Origin: Aurantiacibacter atlanticus
Lineage (GTDB): Bacteria > Pseudomonadota > Alphaproteobacteria > Sphingomonadales > Sphingomonadaceae
Direction: 5' to 3'
Assembly (NCBI RefSeq): GCF_001077815.2
Contig: NZ_CP011310.1
Coordinates: 124,001 to 188,000 of the forward strand
Length of the DNA stretch: 64,000 nt
A program made the translations under genes and the position numbers. The notes beneath the pieces were generated by a model. That model did no database searches, was not told the origin of the DNA, and was given only the letters and a program-made list of their open reading frames with translations. Within the stretch, counting starts at the first letter, position 1; every line of letters starts with the position of its first letter. Of the stretch, positions 17,333-25,337 are shown one piece after another.

Positions 17333-18333
17333 CGGCGCTTGCTCCCCATCTCACAGCCTTCCTGCGCGAACATCTGCCGCGGGAACGCGCCGTAAGCCCG
17401 CATACGGTGAAGACCTATGCCAACTGCTTCGTCCTGCTGGTCCGGTTCGCATCCGATCGGCTGAAGCGTCGACCGACCGATCTCGAGATCGAGGATTTCG
17501 GCACCGACATGATCATGGCCTTTCTCGGCCATGTCGAGGTCGAGCGCGGCAGCTGTGTGCGGACCCGCAATGGCAGGCTCGCTGCGATCAGATCCTTCTT
17601 CCGGTACATCGAGTATCGGGTTCCGGCGTGTCTTGACCAGGCGCTTCGGGTTCGATCGATCCCCAGCAAGAAGGCAAACAAAACGCTGATCGATTATCTC
17701 GACCGGGCCGAGATCAAGGCATTACTCGACGCGCCCGATCCTCGGACACGGCTCGGTACGCGCGATCGCGCTATGCTGCACTTGACCTATGCAGCGGGGC
17801 TTCGGGTATCGGAACTCGTGTCGCTGCAACTGCGCGATTTCCCGGATCGATCGCTCTCGACGGTCCACATCATGGGTAAAGGCCGTCGCGAGCGGGTCTT
17901 GCCGCTATGGAAAGAGACCCAGTCCGCACTCCGCGCATGGCTTGTCATCCGTCCTGAGACTGAGGTCGCCGAGGTATTTCTCAACGCGAACGGGCAGCCC
18001 ATCACCCGCGATGGCTTCGCATTCCGTCTCGCCAAACATGTCAACGCGGCAGCAAAGAAGCAGCCGTCGTTGCTGCGCAAACGAGTCACGCCGCATGTAT
18101 TGCGTCATTCCTGCGCGATGCACACGCTCGCAGCGACAGGCGATATTCGCAAGGTCGCACTATGGCTTGGACATGCCAGCATCCAGAGCACCGAAACATA
18201 TCTGCGCGCCGATTCAGAGGAGAAGCTGCGGATTTTGGCTGCGCATGGCGGGCCGGAAATCAGCCCTGGACGCTTCAAGCCGCCGTCAGACACTCTGATC
18301 GCCATGCTCAACGACGTCCGCAAGCGGGCATAG
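17329..18333 (+). CDS. ritC: RIT tyrosine recombinase C
   Basis: 334 residues, XerC/D-like in layout. Arg159 (AGLRVSELV), His256-x-x-Arg259 (HVLRHSCAMH), His282 (LGHASIQST) and Tyr291 (ETYLR) complete the active site. The N-terminal domain begins with APHLTAFLREHLPRERAVSP, the core-binding arm. It ends 27 bp before the right inverted repeat, so nothing but the recombinases is carried. With ritA and ritB it is read as one operon from a promoter near the left repeat. Confidence 0.9.
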   Translation: MTALAPHLTAFLREHLPRERAVSPHTVKTYANCFVLLVRFASDRLKRRPTDLEIEDFGTDMIMAFLGHVEVERGSCVRTRNGRLAAIRSFFRYIEYRVPACLDQALRVRSIPSKKANKTLIDYLDRAEIKALLDAPDPRTRLGTRDRAMLHLTYAAGLRVSELVSLQLRDFPDRSLSTVHIMGKGRRERVLPLWKETQSALRAWLVIRPETEVAEVFLNANGQPITRDGFAFRLAKHVNAAAKKQPSLLRKRVTPHVLRHSCAMHTLAATGDIRKVALWLGHASIQSTETYLRADSEEKLRILAAHGGPEISPGRFKPPSDTLIAMLNDVRKRA

Positions 18334-18360
18334 CCTTCGGCCACGCTGCCCCAACCGCAC

Positions 18361-18450
18361 AATTATCTGGAGTAAAATCATGACGAACCGACGCAATCCC
18401 GCGCCTCCGGCTGCGACGCTCGACATAAACTGCGACTGCAAAGAATACGT
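18361..18450 (-). repeat. Right 90-bp inverted repeat of the RIT element
   Basis: Inverted copy of 14750-14839. On the plus strand it has the same outward ribosome binding site and ATG (18380), giving a 24-codon frame MTNRRNPAPPAATLDIN...KEYV that stops at TAA 18452-18454 inside the adjoining palindrome. Confidence 0.92.
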
Positions 18451-18477
18451 CTAATGCTGAGCTCAGCATTAGACGTA
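18446..18477. repeat. Perfect 32-bp palindrome at the right RIT junction
   Basis: TACGTCTAATGCTGAG is followed directly by its reverse complement, centred on a GAGCTC at 18459-18464. With one mismatch it extends to GAATACGT on the element side and GAGTACGT on the host-gene side. It puts GTC TAA in frame for both the severed host gene (stop at 18469) and the outward frame of the repeat (stop at 18452). The left junction has no such palindrome. Confidence 0.85.
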
Positions 18478-20952
18478 CTCGCGCGGGGACAAGTCGATAT
18501 CGAGCGCTTCGCGTTCGTCGTCAGAAAGGTCGGCGAGACGCCGGTCAAGCATGGCCTCTGACGTTGAAACCAGCTGCACGACCACCGAATTCTCCTCGCC
18601 AAGCACTTCTTCCATGGCCGGGATAAGGCTCGGCAGTTTCATCGAAAGCAGGAGCTGCGCAAAGAAGCGCTGCTTGGTGCCTTCAAATATCGAAAGTGCA
18701 GCAGATTTTGCGTTGCGGTTCAGCGTATCGCCGCTGTCCTCGTCGACCACCCGCGTTGCCTCGAGCGCCGCTTCGAGGTTGCGGTGAATGATTGCCCAAG
18801 CCTCGGCATAGGCGTCATAAATCTGCACCTGCGCATCACTCAACCGGTGTTCGAGAATATCGTACTCGACCCCGGCGAAGGACAGCGCGCGGGCAAGATA
18901 GAGGCCCTGGGCCTTGAGATCGCGGGCGACGAGTTCCATCGCCGCGACCCCTCCGGCCCGGATGTCGGTAATGAACGCCTCGTGGGTCGGGAATGCAGTT
19001 TCCGGTCCCCACAAGCCAAGCCGGGCGGTGTAACCAAGATTGGCGATATCCGATGCACCGGTGGCCGAGGCATAGAGAATGCGGGCGCGCGGCAAATTGT
19101 TTTGTATCCGGAGGCCCGCCATACCCTGCTCTGAGCCCTTGAGCTTACCGCGCGTGCTCGATGAGCCGAGGGCGTTTGCCATGGCATGCGCCTCGTCAAA
19201 GGCAATCACGCCATCAAATTCCGCAGCCGCCCAAGCGAGGATCTGGTCAAGCCGGGTATCTTCGGCGCGTCCTGACCGCAGCGTCGGGTAAGTTACGAAG
19301 AGAATACCCTCAGGCATCGTAACGGGCTGTCCGATTTTCCAGCGCCGAAGCGGCTGGATGTCGAGCGCCATCCCACCAAGCGCCTCCCAGTCGCGGCGAG
19401 CGTCCTCAAGCAATGCTTCATTCTTTGTGATCCAGATATGGCGGCGCGCGCCCGAGAGCCATCGGTCCATGATAATGCCGGCGATCTGCCGTCCCTTGCC
19501 CGCTCCGGTCCCATCGCCGAGGAAAAAGCCTTGGCGGTAGGAGCTGCCGTCCTCGGTGAGCTCAAGCATGGTGCCTTCCTGGCTCGGCCGGAATTGACCT
19601 GGCAGGTCGCGCGCAAACGCCTGCGCAGCATAGATGAGTGTCTCGCATTGCGCTTCGGACAGCAGGCAGTCTGTCTGCCAGTTTGCAGGAAGAAGCGGGC
19701 GCGCTTCGGGAATCGGGGCCGTGACCGATCCCATAGCGACCGATTCAACGAGAGGTGTCGGATGCGCCGGAGCATTGGCAAACCTAATGCGGCTGGGGCG
19801 ATAGGGGAGATAGATGCCTGTTTGCTCGGGCACCGGTGCGGACTCGGTGAGCGCGGAATAGCCTAGTTCGGCCACGTCGGTTGCGGAGCTTCGTTCCGAA
19901 GCAAACGGCGCCGACGGCCTAATCGCTGGGATATTCTTTGGTACTTTGACTTGGGGGCGCAACGAGCTGCGCATCCCGGGATGAAGGACTCTTGCGGAAA
20001 TCGGTGCGCGAGGCGGTAGAAGTGTGAGAAGGCCATCGAGTTCGATAAGGTCAGAGGTATCACCTGTGACCTCTGGAACCGCAGCATCCGGAATCTTGTC
20101 GAACACGACCATCCGCACGGCGATTCCCGTGCCCGTTCGGGAAAACATCTGCTGCAAGCTGACATCGAGACAGAGCGAGGTATCGCTTTCTGCATCGCGA
20201 AAGCGCGATGCGTTGAAGCTTTCGGGCATGATCGCGACGATCCTGCCGCCGGTAGCACAAGTCCGGATCGCGCTGCGCAGATGACGGTGAGCAGAAGCGC
20301 CATCTTGGCCGCGCTCCTGGCTGCGGGCAAAAGGAGGGTTCATCAGCACTACGGAGGGGGCCGGACCGCGATGCAAATCGGCGATCAGCTCGCCATCGTG
20401 TGCGGTTATTTGAGCCTCTGGAAAGATATGCCTCAAATTGTTCCGCCTGGCGAAATCGATCTCGTTGAGCTGCAAAGATGCCTGATGAGCACTCATCCAA
20501 ATCGCGATTGCACCATTACCGGAAGATGGCTCGAGCATGGAGTCTTGCGGAGAAATGACAGCGGCCTTGGCCATTAGCCAGGCCAGCATCGGCGGAGTTG
20601 AAAACTGCTGGAGTTCAACCTGAGCTTCGCTTCGAACATGCCGGGGCGGCAGTGCTGCGTCGAGCCAGTCGAAGCGCGCTTCCGCTTCGCGCATGCCTGT
20701 CGTCAGGTCGATCCGCGAATGATCGCGCAACCAGAGCAGTGCTCCAATCTCGGCGGCGTTGTTATAGTCGTCAATTGTCCATGCGCTTCCCCAGTCCTGC
20801 ACTCCGGTCTTTTGTGAGAACAGGGCCGAGATATCGGCTCGCGTGAGATGACGACCAGATGCGAGATGTTCGGCAATTTTGGCGCCAATGGTGTATGTCA
20901 GCGGAATTGAATGCAGCTGCTGGTTTTCGGAAAATAGGTCTGAGTGAAACAT
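18469..20952 (-). pseudogene. N-terminal half of the strawberry-notch-type helicase/methyltransferase, cut by the RIT element
   Basis: 827 residues, with the start taken at ATG 20952 after AGGAGGACGATTTGCC. The first ~300 residues are an N6-adenine-methyltransferase-like Rossmann domain (EPSSGNGAIAIW, LMNPPFARSQE). The helicase lobe follows with Walker A GDGTGAGKGRQIAG and the DEAH box IAFDEAHAMANA. The frame ends at LSPREYV because the RIT palindrome supplies TAA. The continuation IDYLAKSF lies at 14749 downward. Intact relatives of about 1,400 residues are common on plasmids and integrative elements of sphingomonads, between ParB-like and Toprim genes, as here. It keeps both N-terminal active sites but loses the second helicase lobe. 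Confidence 0.85.
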
Positions 20953-21030
20953 GGCAAATCGTCCTCCTGGTTGAGGCATCGGGACATGCGCCCTCTGCCG
21001 GATCAGAAATTCAAAAAGCCTTCTCTCCTC

Positions 21031-21945
21031 TCAACGCGCCGTCTTACGGCGCAGCCATGCCAGTAGTTCGTCGTTCCAATCGGTATCACTTGAGCGAGGT
21101 TTGCGGACCTGGATCGTCCGACCATCCCAGGCGTAAGCAGCGAGGCCACGTGTGGCAGCAAGCTCGCCGCCAGCGTCATTGTCCACAAACAGATGAAGCT
21201 CGGTGACGCTCTCAGGAATGGTCACGAGACCAAACCGCTCGTTGCCCAGTGTAGCCCAGCACGGAATGCCGGTAAGCGCATAGGCTGACATCGCGCTTTC
21301 TATTCCCTCGGCAAGTCCAAGCCTGCCAGCAGCCGGTGCAAAGAGGCGGACAGCAGCTTCGCCGAGAGAACCCAGCGCGCGTTTCGGTTTGTCGAAGGCA
21401 GCTTTCGCAGGGGACTGCTGCGACAGGAACGTGCGGTGGATGGCAATTGGCCCCTCATCGAGACTGACCGCTGCAATCATTGCTGGAAGGAAGCGCGTGC
21501 GACCCTTGGGCCCAAGCGGTGTTCGAGGATGGAAGCGAAGCGCCGGGGATGCAGCCAAAAGTCCGCGACTTTCGAGATAGGCCTTTGCGGGACTGGCACG
21601 CAACGGATCGGCTTCGCGCCAGATTCTCAGCGCTGCTGCTGACGGCTTGCGAGACCTGTTTGGCTCGGAATGATCGGTATTCTTCGAGCCTGTAAATAAT
21701 GTGGCCGCGCCGAAACCTTCGCCTGCCAGAGCGGAAAGCACGGCCTGCTGATCGCAGCCAGCAAAGCAATGGAAGAGTATAGCGTGTCGCCCGAGCGACA
21801 CGCCAAGCGAGGGCGTGCGATCATCATGCGCAGGACAGCAGGCCATGCCCTTTGTTCCCGACCATTTTCCCCCGCGTGATTCGCAAATGTTGCGAGCGGT
21901 CTCGGCAAGGGATGAAGTGGGATGAGTTTGGACATAGAGAGACAT
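21031..21945 (-). CDS. Toprim-domain primase-like protein with N-terminal zinc finger
   Basis: 304 residues. An N-terminal CHC2-like zinc site (MACCPAHDDRTPSLGVS, then LFHCFAGCDQ) is typical of primases that bind single-stranded DNA. A connecting region includes AKAYLESRGL. A Toprim domain has the glutamate in LAEGIESAMSAYALTG and the acidic pair in HLFVDNDAGG. No helicase domain is attached, so it resembles the short primase-like proteins encoded beside strawberry-notch genes on mobile elements. It precedes the strawberry-notch gene on the same strand by about 80 bp and is probably in one operon with it and the ParB-like gene. The role, probably priming or processing of element DNA, is inferred. 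Confidence 0.82.
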   Translation of the reverse strand: MSLYVQTHPTSSLAETARNICESRGGKWSGTKGMACCPAHDDRTPSLGVSLGRHAILFHCFAGCDQQAVLSALAGEGFGAATLFTGSKNTDHSEPNRSRKPSAAALRIWREADPLRASPAKAYLESRGLLAASPALRFHPRTPLGPKGRTRFLPAMIAAVSLDEGPIAIHRTFLSQQSPAKAAFDKPKRALGSLGEAAVRLFAPAAGRLGLAEGIESAMSAYALTGIPCWATLGNERFGLVTIPESVTELHLFVDNDAGGELAATRGLAAYAWDGRTIQVRKPRSSDTDWNDELLAWLRRKTAR

Positions 21946-22073
21946 GCGAGCTCCTCAGCTTGCGAAGTGGCCCCTTCAACACGCCTCCTCTCCTCTTCTT
22001 AGGTTAGCATCTGCCGCTTTCCTACAGGCGTATGTTCTATGTATGTTCCATTTCGATTCGAAGCAATGGAGCA

Positions 22074-22667
22074 ATGAACGAGATGACTGCCCCCAAACGT
22101 TTGACGAGACTAGCGATCGCCTTTGCGGGCTTGATCGTGACTGCGTTTCACCCAGCAAGTGCTCAGGAGTTCAGCCTCTTCGAACATGCCATCATGCAAC
22201 CGAAAGGCGAGGAAGTGTCCGTCAGGCAGCACCTCCCTGCAGTCTATAAAAGTAATCGAGCAGATGTTTCCTACCGGGAAGGTTTGTACATGGCAGCGAT
22301 CGCCGAGGCTGAACGCCAATACGGCCTGCCAACCAACTTGCTGCGCGCTCTGATTTGGACCGAGTCGCGCTTCAATCCAATGGCTGTCAGTCCGGCGGGT
22401 GCGGCCGGACTTGCCCAACTCATGCCTGGCACTGCGCGGGAACTGGGTGTTCGAAATCGACATGATCCCATCGCTTCGATCAACGGCGGCGCGCGCTATC
22501 TGCGCGATATGTTAAAACGCTTCGAAGCGGTCCACCTGGCTTTGGCCGCTTATAATGCCGGTCCGGGTGCTGTGTCCCGATCACAGGGTATTCCGAAAAA
22601 CGGTGAAACACCGCAGTACGTCAGAACAGTGTTGGCAAGATGGCGCGCAATTGGCACATACAATTGA
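22074..22667 (+). CDS. Secreted lytic transglycosylase (SLT family)
   Basis: 197 residues; the ATG at 22074 follows AATGGAGCA. Residues 1-30 are a signal peptide with cleavage after ASA. The catalytic domain has the SLT signature: ALIWTESRFNP with catalytic Glu97, GAAGLAQLMPGTA, GGARYLRDML and LALAAYNAGPGAV. It should cleave peptidoglycan in the periplasm. In conjugative elements such enzymes open the wall for the secretion channel (VirB1-like), which is the likely role here although no other transfer genes are in the window. It faces away from the primase-like gene. Confidence 0.88.
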   Translation: MNEMTAPKRLTRLAIAFAGLIVTAFHPASAQEFSLFEHAIMQPKGEEVSVRQHLPAVYKSNRADVSYREGLYMAAIAEAERQYGLPTNLLRALIWTESRFNPMAVSPAGAAGLAQLMPGTARELGVRNRHDPIASINGGARYLRDMLKRFEAVHLALAAYNAGPGAVSRSQGIPKNGETPQYVRTVLARWRAIGTYN

Positions 22668-22730
22668 AGAAACGGTCTGATTTATGGCTATTGTCTGAGG
22701 GGAATTGCATAGTGAGCTCGGACGGCGCCA

Positions 22731-23282
22731 GTGAGTGAAGCACCTGGTGAACCGTTCGACTGTCGCAAAGCTTTGAAAGCAAAAAAGCGCCGCAAGTTGC
22801 GTAGGGAGATTATGTTGGGCTTTGGGGCATTCTCAGTAGTACTCGCGGCAGGGATGCTGGCGCTGAACTGGCCAGTCGGGAACGAGAGAGTTGCAGACGT
22901 CGAGCAACAGCCCCAGACGCTATTTCAACAAGCAAGCTCTCGACAATTTGCGATATGCGGCACGGTCAGGCGGACATGTGTCGTCGATGGCGATACTTTT
23001 TGGCTTGATGGGAACAAGATCCGCATCGCTGACATCGACACTCCAGAAATCAGCCAGCCTAGATGCGACTACGAATATGAGCTTGGAATGCGAGCGACAT
23101 ATCGATTGGTCGATCTGCTCAATGTTGGGCCCTTCGAGCTCAGGACCATCGGAAACCGGGATGAAGACCAGTACGGGCGCAAACTGCGGGTCGTGATCCG
23201 CGATGGTCGGTCACTCGGCGATCAGCTGGTCAGCGAAGGATTAGCGCGGACCTGGACTGGGAGACGCGAACCTTGGTGCTGA
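22731..23282 (+). CDS. Membrane-anchored thermonuclease-family (SNase) protein
   Basis: 183 residues from a GTG at 22731; an ATG at 22812 with GGGAG close by is another possible start. A single membrane segment (IMLGFGAFSVVLAAGMLALNW) follows a lysine-rich N-terminus. The SNase fold occupies residues ~75-180: TCVVDGDTFWLDGNKIRI, ADIDTPEIS, then ERDQYGR-like DEDQYGRKLRVV and a C-terminal SEGLARTW. The active-site Asp, Glu and Arg positions of staphylococcal nuclease are broadly kept. Orientation suggests a periplasmic nuclease domain. It has a chromosomal paralogue in this window (51508-52116). It overlaps the next small gene by 10 bases. Confidence 0.82.
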   Translation: MSEAPGEPFDCRKALKAKKRRKLRREIMLGFGAFSVVLAAGMLALNWPVGNERVADVEQQPQTLFQQASSRQFAICGTVRRTCVVDGDTFWLDGNKIRIADIDTPEISQPRCDYEYELGMRATYRLVDLLNVGPFELRTIGNRDEDQYGRKLRVVIRDGRSLGDQLVSEGLARTWTGRREPWC

Positions 23283-23467
23283 ACCGCGACCAAGAACTTT
23301 GGGCTGTCGCGCTGTGGGTTGAAAAGAACCACGGTGCAGCAGGCCCTGCTCACATGGCAGAGCAAGTCAAACGATTGGCAAACGAGGGCGATGAGGCAGG
23401 CGTAGAAACCTGGAAAGCAATCGCGGGCCGTTTCGATCAGCTCAATTGCCAGAACGCCACAAACTGA
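23273..23467 (+). CDS. Small conserved sphingomonad protein (DUF6961-like)
   Basis: 64 residues (TTG at 23273, or GTG at 23276), overlapping the end of the nuclease gene. The sequence NRDQELWAVALWVEKNHG with a second helical part GVETWKAIAGRFDQL resembles short proteins I recall as DUF6961, often found beside nuclease genes on sphingomonad plasmids and elements. Two amphipathic helices, no membrane segment, no known function. Overlap suggests translation coupled to the nuclease. Confidence 0.6.
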   Translation: MVLNRDQELWAVALWVEKNHGAAGPAHMAEQVKRLANEGDEAGVETWKAIAGRFDQLNCQNATN

Positions 23468-23479
23468 GGCCTTGTAGCG

Positions 23480-23584
23480 ATGCGCAAATGGCTTGCAGAT
23501 CTGGGAGTCAGGATTGAGTTCGGTTTGCTCGCGTCAGTGTCACTGCTCGGGCTGCTCCTGAGCCTCAAGTCCTGTTTTGGCTGA
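23480..23584 (+). CDS. Possible 34-aa single-pass membrane peptide
   Basis: ATG at 23480, 12 bp after the DUF6961-like gene, with a hydrophobic segment FGLLASVSLLGLLLSL and a short polar N-terminus with two arginines. It ends 21 bp before the convergent integrase stop. The ribosome binding site is weak (AGG), so it may not be real; the clean membrane segment is the only support. Confidence 0.3.
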   Translation: MRKWLADLGVRIEFGLLASVSLLGLLLSLKSCFG

Positions 23585-23605
23585 TTAGCATTGCAATTTA
23601 TTTGC

Positions 23606-24829
23606 TCAGCCTTTTGCAAATTTGGCCTTTATGACCTTTCCGCCTGACCGGAGTTCGTCGAGGTAGTCGCTCCACCACTGGGCCATACGCACCCGCTCGT
23701 CCCAGTGCTTACCCCGGTGGTAGATGCCGCGCACGACATTGCTATCGCCATGTGCCAGTGCGCGCTCGATCGCGTCCGGATTCCAGAGCCCGGACTCGTT
23801 CAGAAATGTCGATGCGGTTGCCCTCAAGCCGTGCGCAGTAACTTCCTCCTTAGAGTAACCCATCCTGCGGAATGCTGCGTTTAGGGAGTTCTCGCTCATC
23901 GGGCGCTGCGAGGTGCGTGCCGAGGGAAACACGTAGCCATCCTGGCCCAGCAATTCAGCGAGGTCGGTTAGATAGACGATGACTTGCGTCGAAAGCGGAA
24001 CCGCGTGCGTGCGCCGCGCTTTCATCTTGCCTGCCGGGATCTTCCAAACCCGGTCCACCAGATCTATCTCACGCCACTCGGCATGTCGCAGTTCGCCCGG
24101 GCGAACAAAGACATGAGGCGCGATCTGCAACGCGAACCTTGTGATCAGATGGCCGGTGTAGTCGTCTATCGCACGTAAAAGCCCACCAAGCTCCTTGGGC
24201 TCGAGGATCGCTGCGTAATGCGTAGCCCGCGGCGTGATCAAAGCACCCTTGAGCATGCTCGTCGGATCGGATTTGCACCGGGTCGTGGCGACGCCATAAC
24301 GAAAGACCCTGCCAGCAAAGGAGCGGGATTTCTTTGCTGTCTCGTGCTTCCCGCTGGCCTCAAGCCGCTTGAGCGGGGCCAGAACCTCAAACGGCTCAAT
24401 CTCATGAATTGGCCGGTTGCCGATGGCAGGTGCAAGCTGATCGAGGAAATAGTTGGCCTTGATGATCGTTCCTTCGGCCCGGCCATTCTGCACCATCATT
24501 TGTTCGATATATTCGCGGGCAACGGCCTCAAAGGTCTGCGCCGAGAGGAACTCCTCGCGGATCTTCTTCTTCCGCTTGTCGAAGGCCGGGTCGCCACCTG
24601 ACGCTACGGTCTGCCTTGCTTCGTAGGTCGCGTCACGCGCCTCTTTCAGGCTGACCTCCGGGTAGCTCCCGATTACGAGCTTCTTCTCGAGCTTGCCGAG
24701 CCGGTATCGAAATCGCCAGTGTTTGCCACCGGCTGGGGTAACCTCAATATAAAGGCCTCGCTGGTCAGCGACCTTGTAAGGTTTGTCTTTCGTCTTGAGA
24801 GCGCGGAGCCGCGTTTCGGTCAGAGGCAT
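23606..24829 (-). CDS. int: P4-type tyrosine integrase of the tRNA-Leu element
   Basis: 407 residues, starting MPLTETRLRALKTKDKPYKV with the DUF4102 arm-binding domain typical of integrases that use tRNA genes. The catalytic domain has Arg243 (RPGELRHAEW), His333-x-x-Arg336 (HGLRATAST), His360 (ALAHGD) and Tyr370 (GIYHRG). The ATG at 24829 fits the family start; the frame open to 24907 adds 26 unsupported residues. It lies 166 bp from the 3' end of tRNA-Leu, the normal layout for an element integrated at that gene. It should catalyse integration and excision. The start codon abuts one copy of a repeated motif that may bind Int or autoregulate it. Confidence 0.92.
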   Translation of the reverse strand: MPLTETRLRALKTKDKPYKVADQRGLYIEVTPAGGKHWRFRYRLGKLEKKLVIGSYPEVSLKEARDATYEARQTVASGGDPAFDKRKKKIREEFLSAQTFEAVAREYIEQMMVQNGRAEGTIIKANYFLDQLAPAIGNRPIHEIEPFEVLAPLKRLEASGKHETAKKSRSFAGRVFRYGVATTRCKSDPTSMLKGALITPRATHYAAILEPKELGGLLRAIDDYTGHLITRFALQIAPHVFVRPGELRHAEWREIDLVDRVWKIPAGKMKARRTHAVPLSTQVIVYLTDLAELLGQDGYVFPSARTSQRPMSENSLNAAFRRMGYSKEEVTAHGLRATASTFLNESGLWNPDAIERALAHGDSNVVRGIYHRGKHWDERVRMAQWWSDYLDELRSGGKVIKAKFAKG

Positions 24830-24884
24830 TTGCGGGCCTTTTCCAAATGTGGTTTTCGCAAAGGCCCGCAAAAGGCCCGCAAAA
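24829..24884. repeat. Three copies of AAAGGCCCGCAAAA around the integrase start
   Basis: Two direct, overlapping copies lie at 24860-24873 and 24871-24884 with an 11-bp period. An inverted copy (TTTGCGGGCCTTTT, one base shorter in the A run) lies at 24829-24842, touching the integrase start codon. The spacing of one helical turn suggests sites for one protein: integrase arm sites or an operator. Confidence 0.6.
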
Positions 24885-24995
24885 ATGTCTGGAACCCCCG
24901 AGAACAAACGGGACGATCCGGAACTACCAAAGGGCCAAATCCCTAGGGTTTCTGCGGGTTTTATAGATTATCTGGGAGAACAAGAGAAGAACAAA

Positions 24996-25082
24996 TGGTG
25001 CCCAGAAGAGGACTCGAACCTCCACGCCCTTGCGAGCGCCGCCACCTGAAGACGGTGCGTCTACCAATTCCGCCATCTGGGC
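24996..25082 (-). tRNA. tRNA-Leu (anticodon CAG)
   Basis: Read on the minus strand: acceptor arm GCCCAGA paired with TCTGGGC, D arm with TTGGTAGACGC, anticodon loop TTCAGGT (anticodon CAG), a long variable arm (GGCGCTCGCAAGGGCGT), the T-arm GGTTCGAGTC and an encoded CCA; 87 nt. The 3' end faces the integrase, so this gene is the likely attachment site, with att core somewhere in the T arm to CCA end. The second att copy should lie left of the window. Confidence 0.95.
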
Positions 25083-25337
25083 ACCGGAGCAGCCGGCCAT
25101 GTGAGTCCGCCTGCAGGTAGGGGCGGGCCGATAGGACAGGTGGTTCGTCAAGTCAACGCAGGTCATGCTGCCAGGATGCAATTTTCGTCTGGCGAACAGT
25201 AGGGGAAGCCCGCAAAATCCGGCGTGTTGCCACACTGACTGCAATGCAAGGCATTGCCCGAAACATATGCCTTGTGCCAAGGAGAAGGCTGACACTAATT
25301 CCGCTGCATTTTGATCCAATTCTTGTCCCAGGTGCCC

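Larger units (their letters stand above)
14750..18450 (+). mobile_element. Recombinase-in-trio (RIT) element inserted in a strawberry-notch gene
   Basis: Three tyrosine recombinase genes overlap end to start (ATGA twice) and lie between two 90-bp inverted repeats (14750-14839 and 18361-18450) with 88 of 90 positions identical. This is the layout of RIT elements, in which ritA, ritB and ritC travel as one unit. The insertion is proven by the host gene: removing 14750-18472 joins its two halves in frame at codons E-Y-V-I-D and gives a 1,415-residue protein. The junction sequence is GAGTACGT on one side and GAATATGT on the other, suggesting recombination at a short similar target. Confidence 0.9.

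Noticed and set aside
14877..18333. The three recombinase genes as remnants of separate integrated elements
   Set aside because: They overlap by four bases each, read one way, have complete active sites and lie between matched inverted repeats, which fits one RIT unit.
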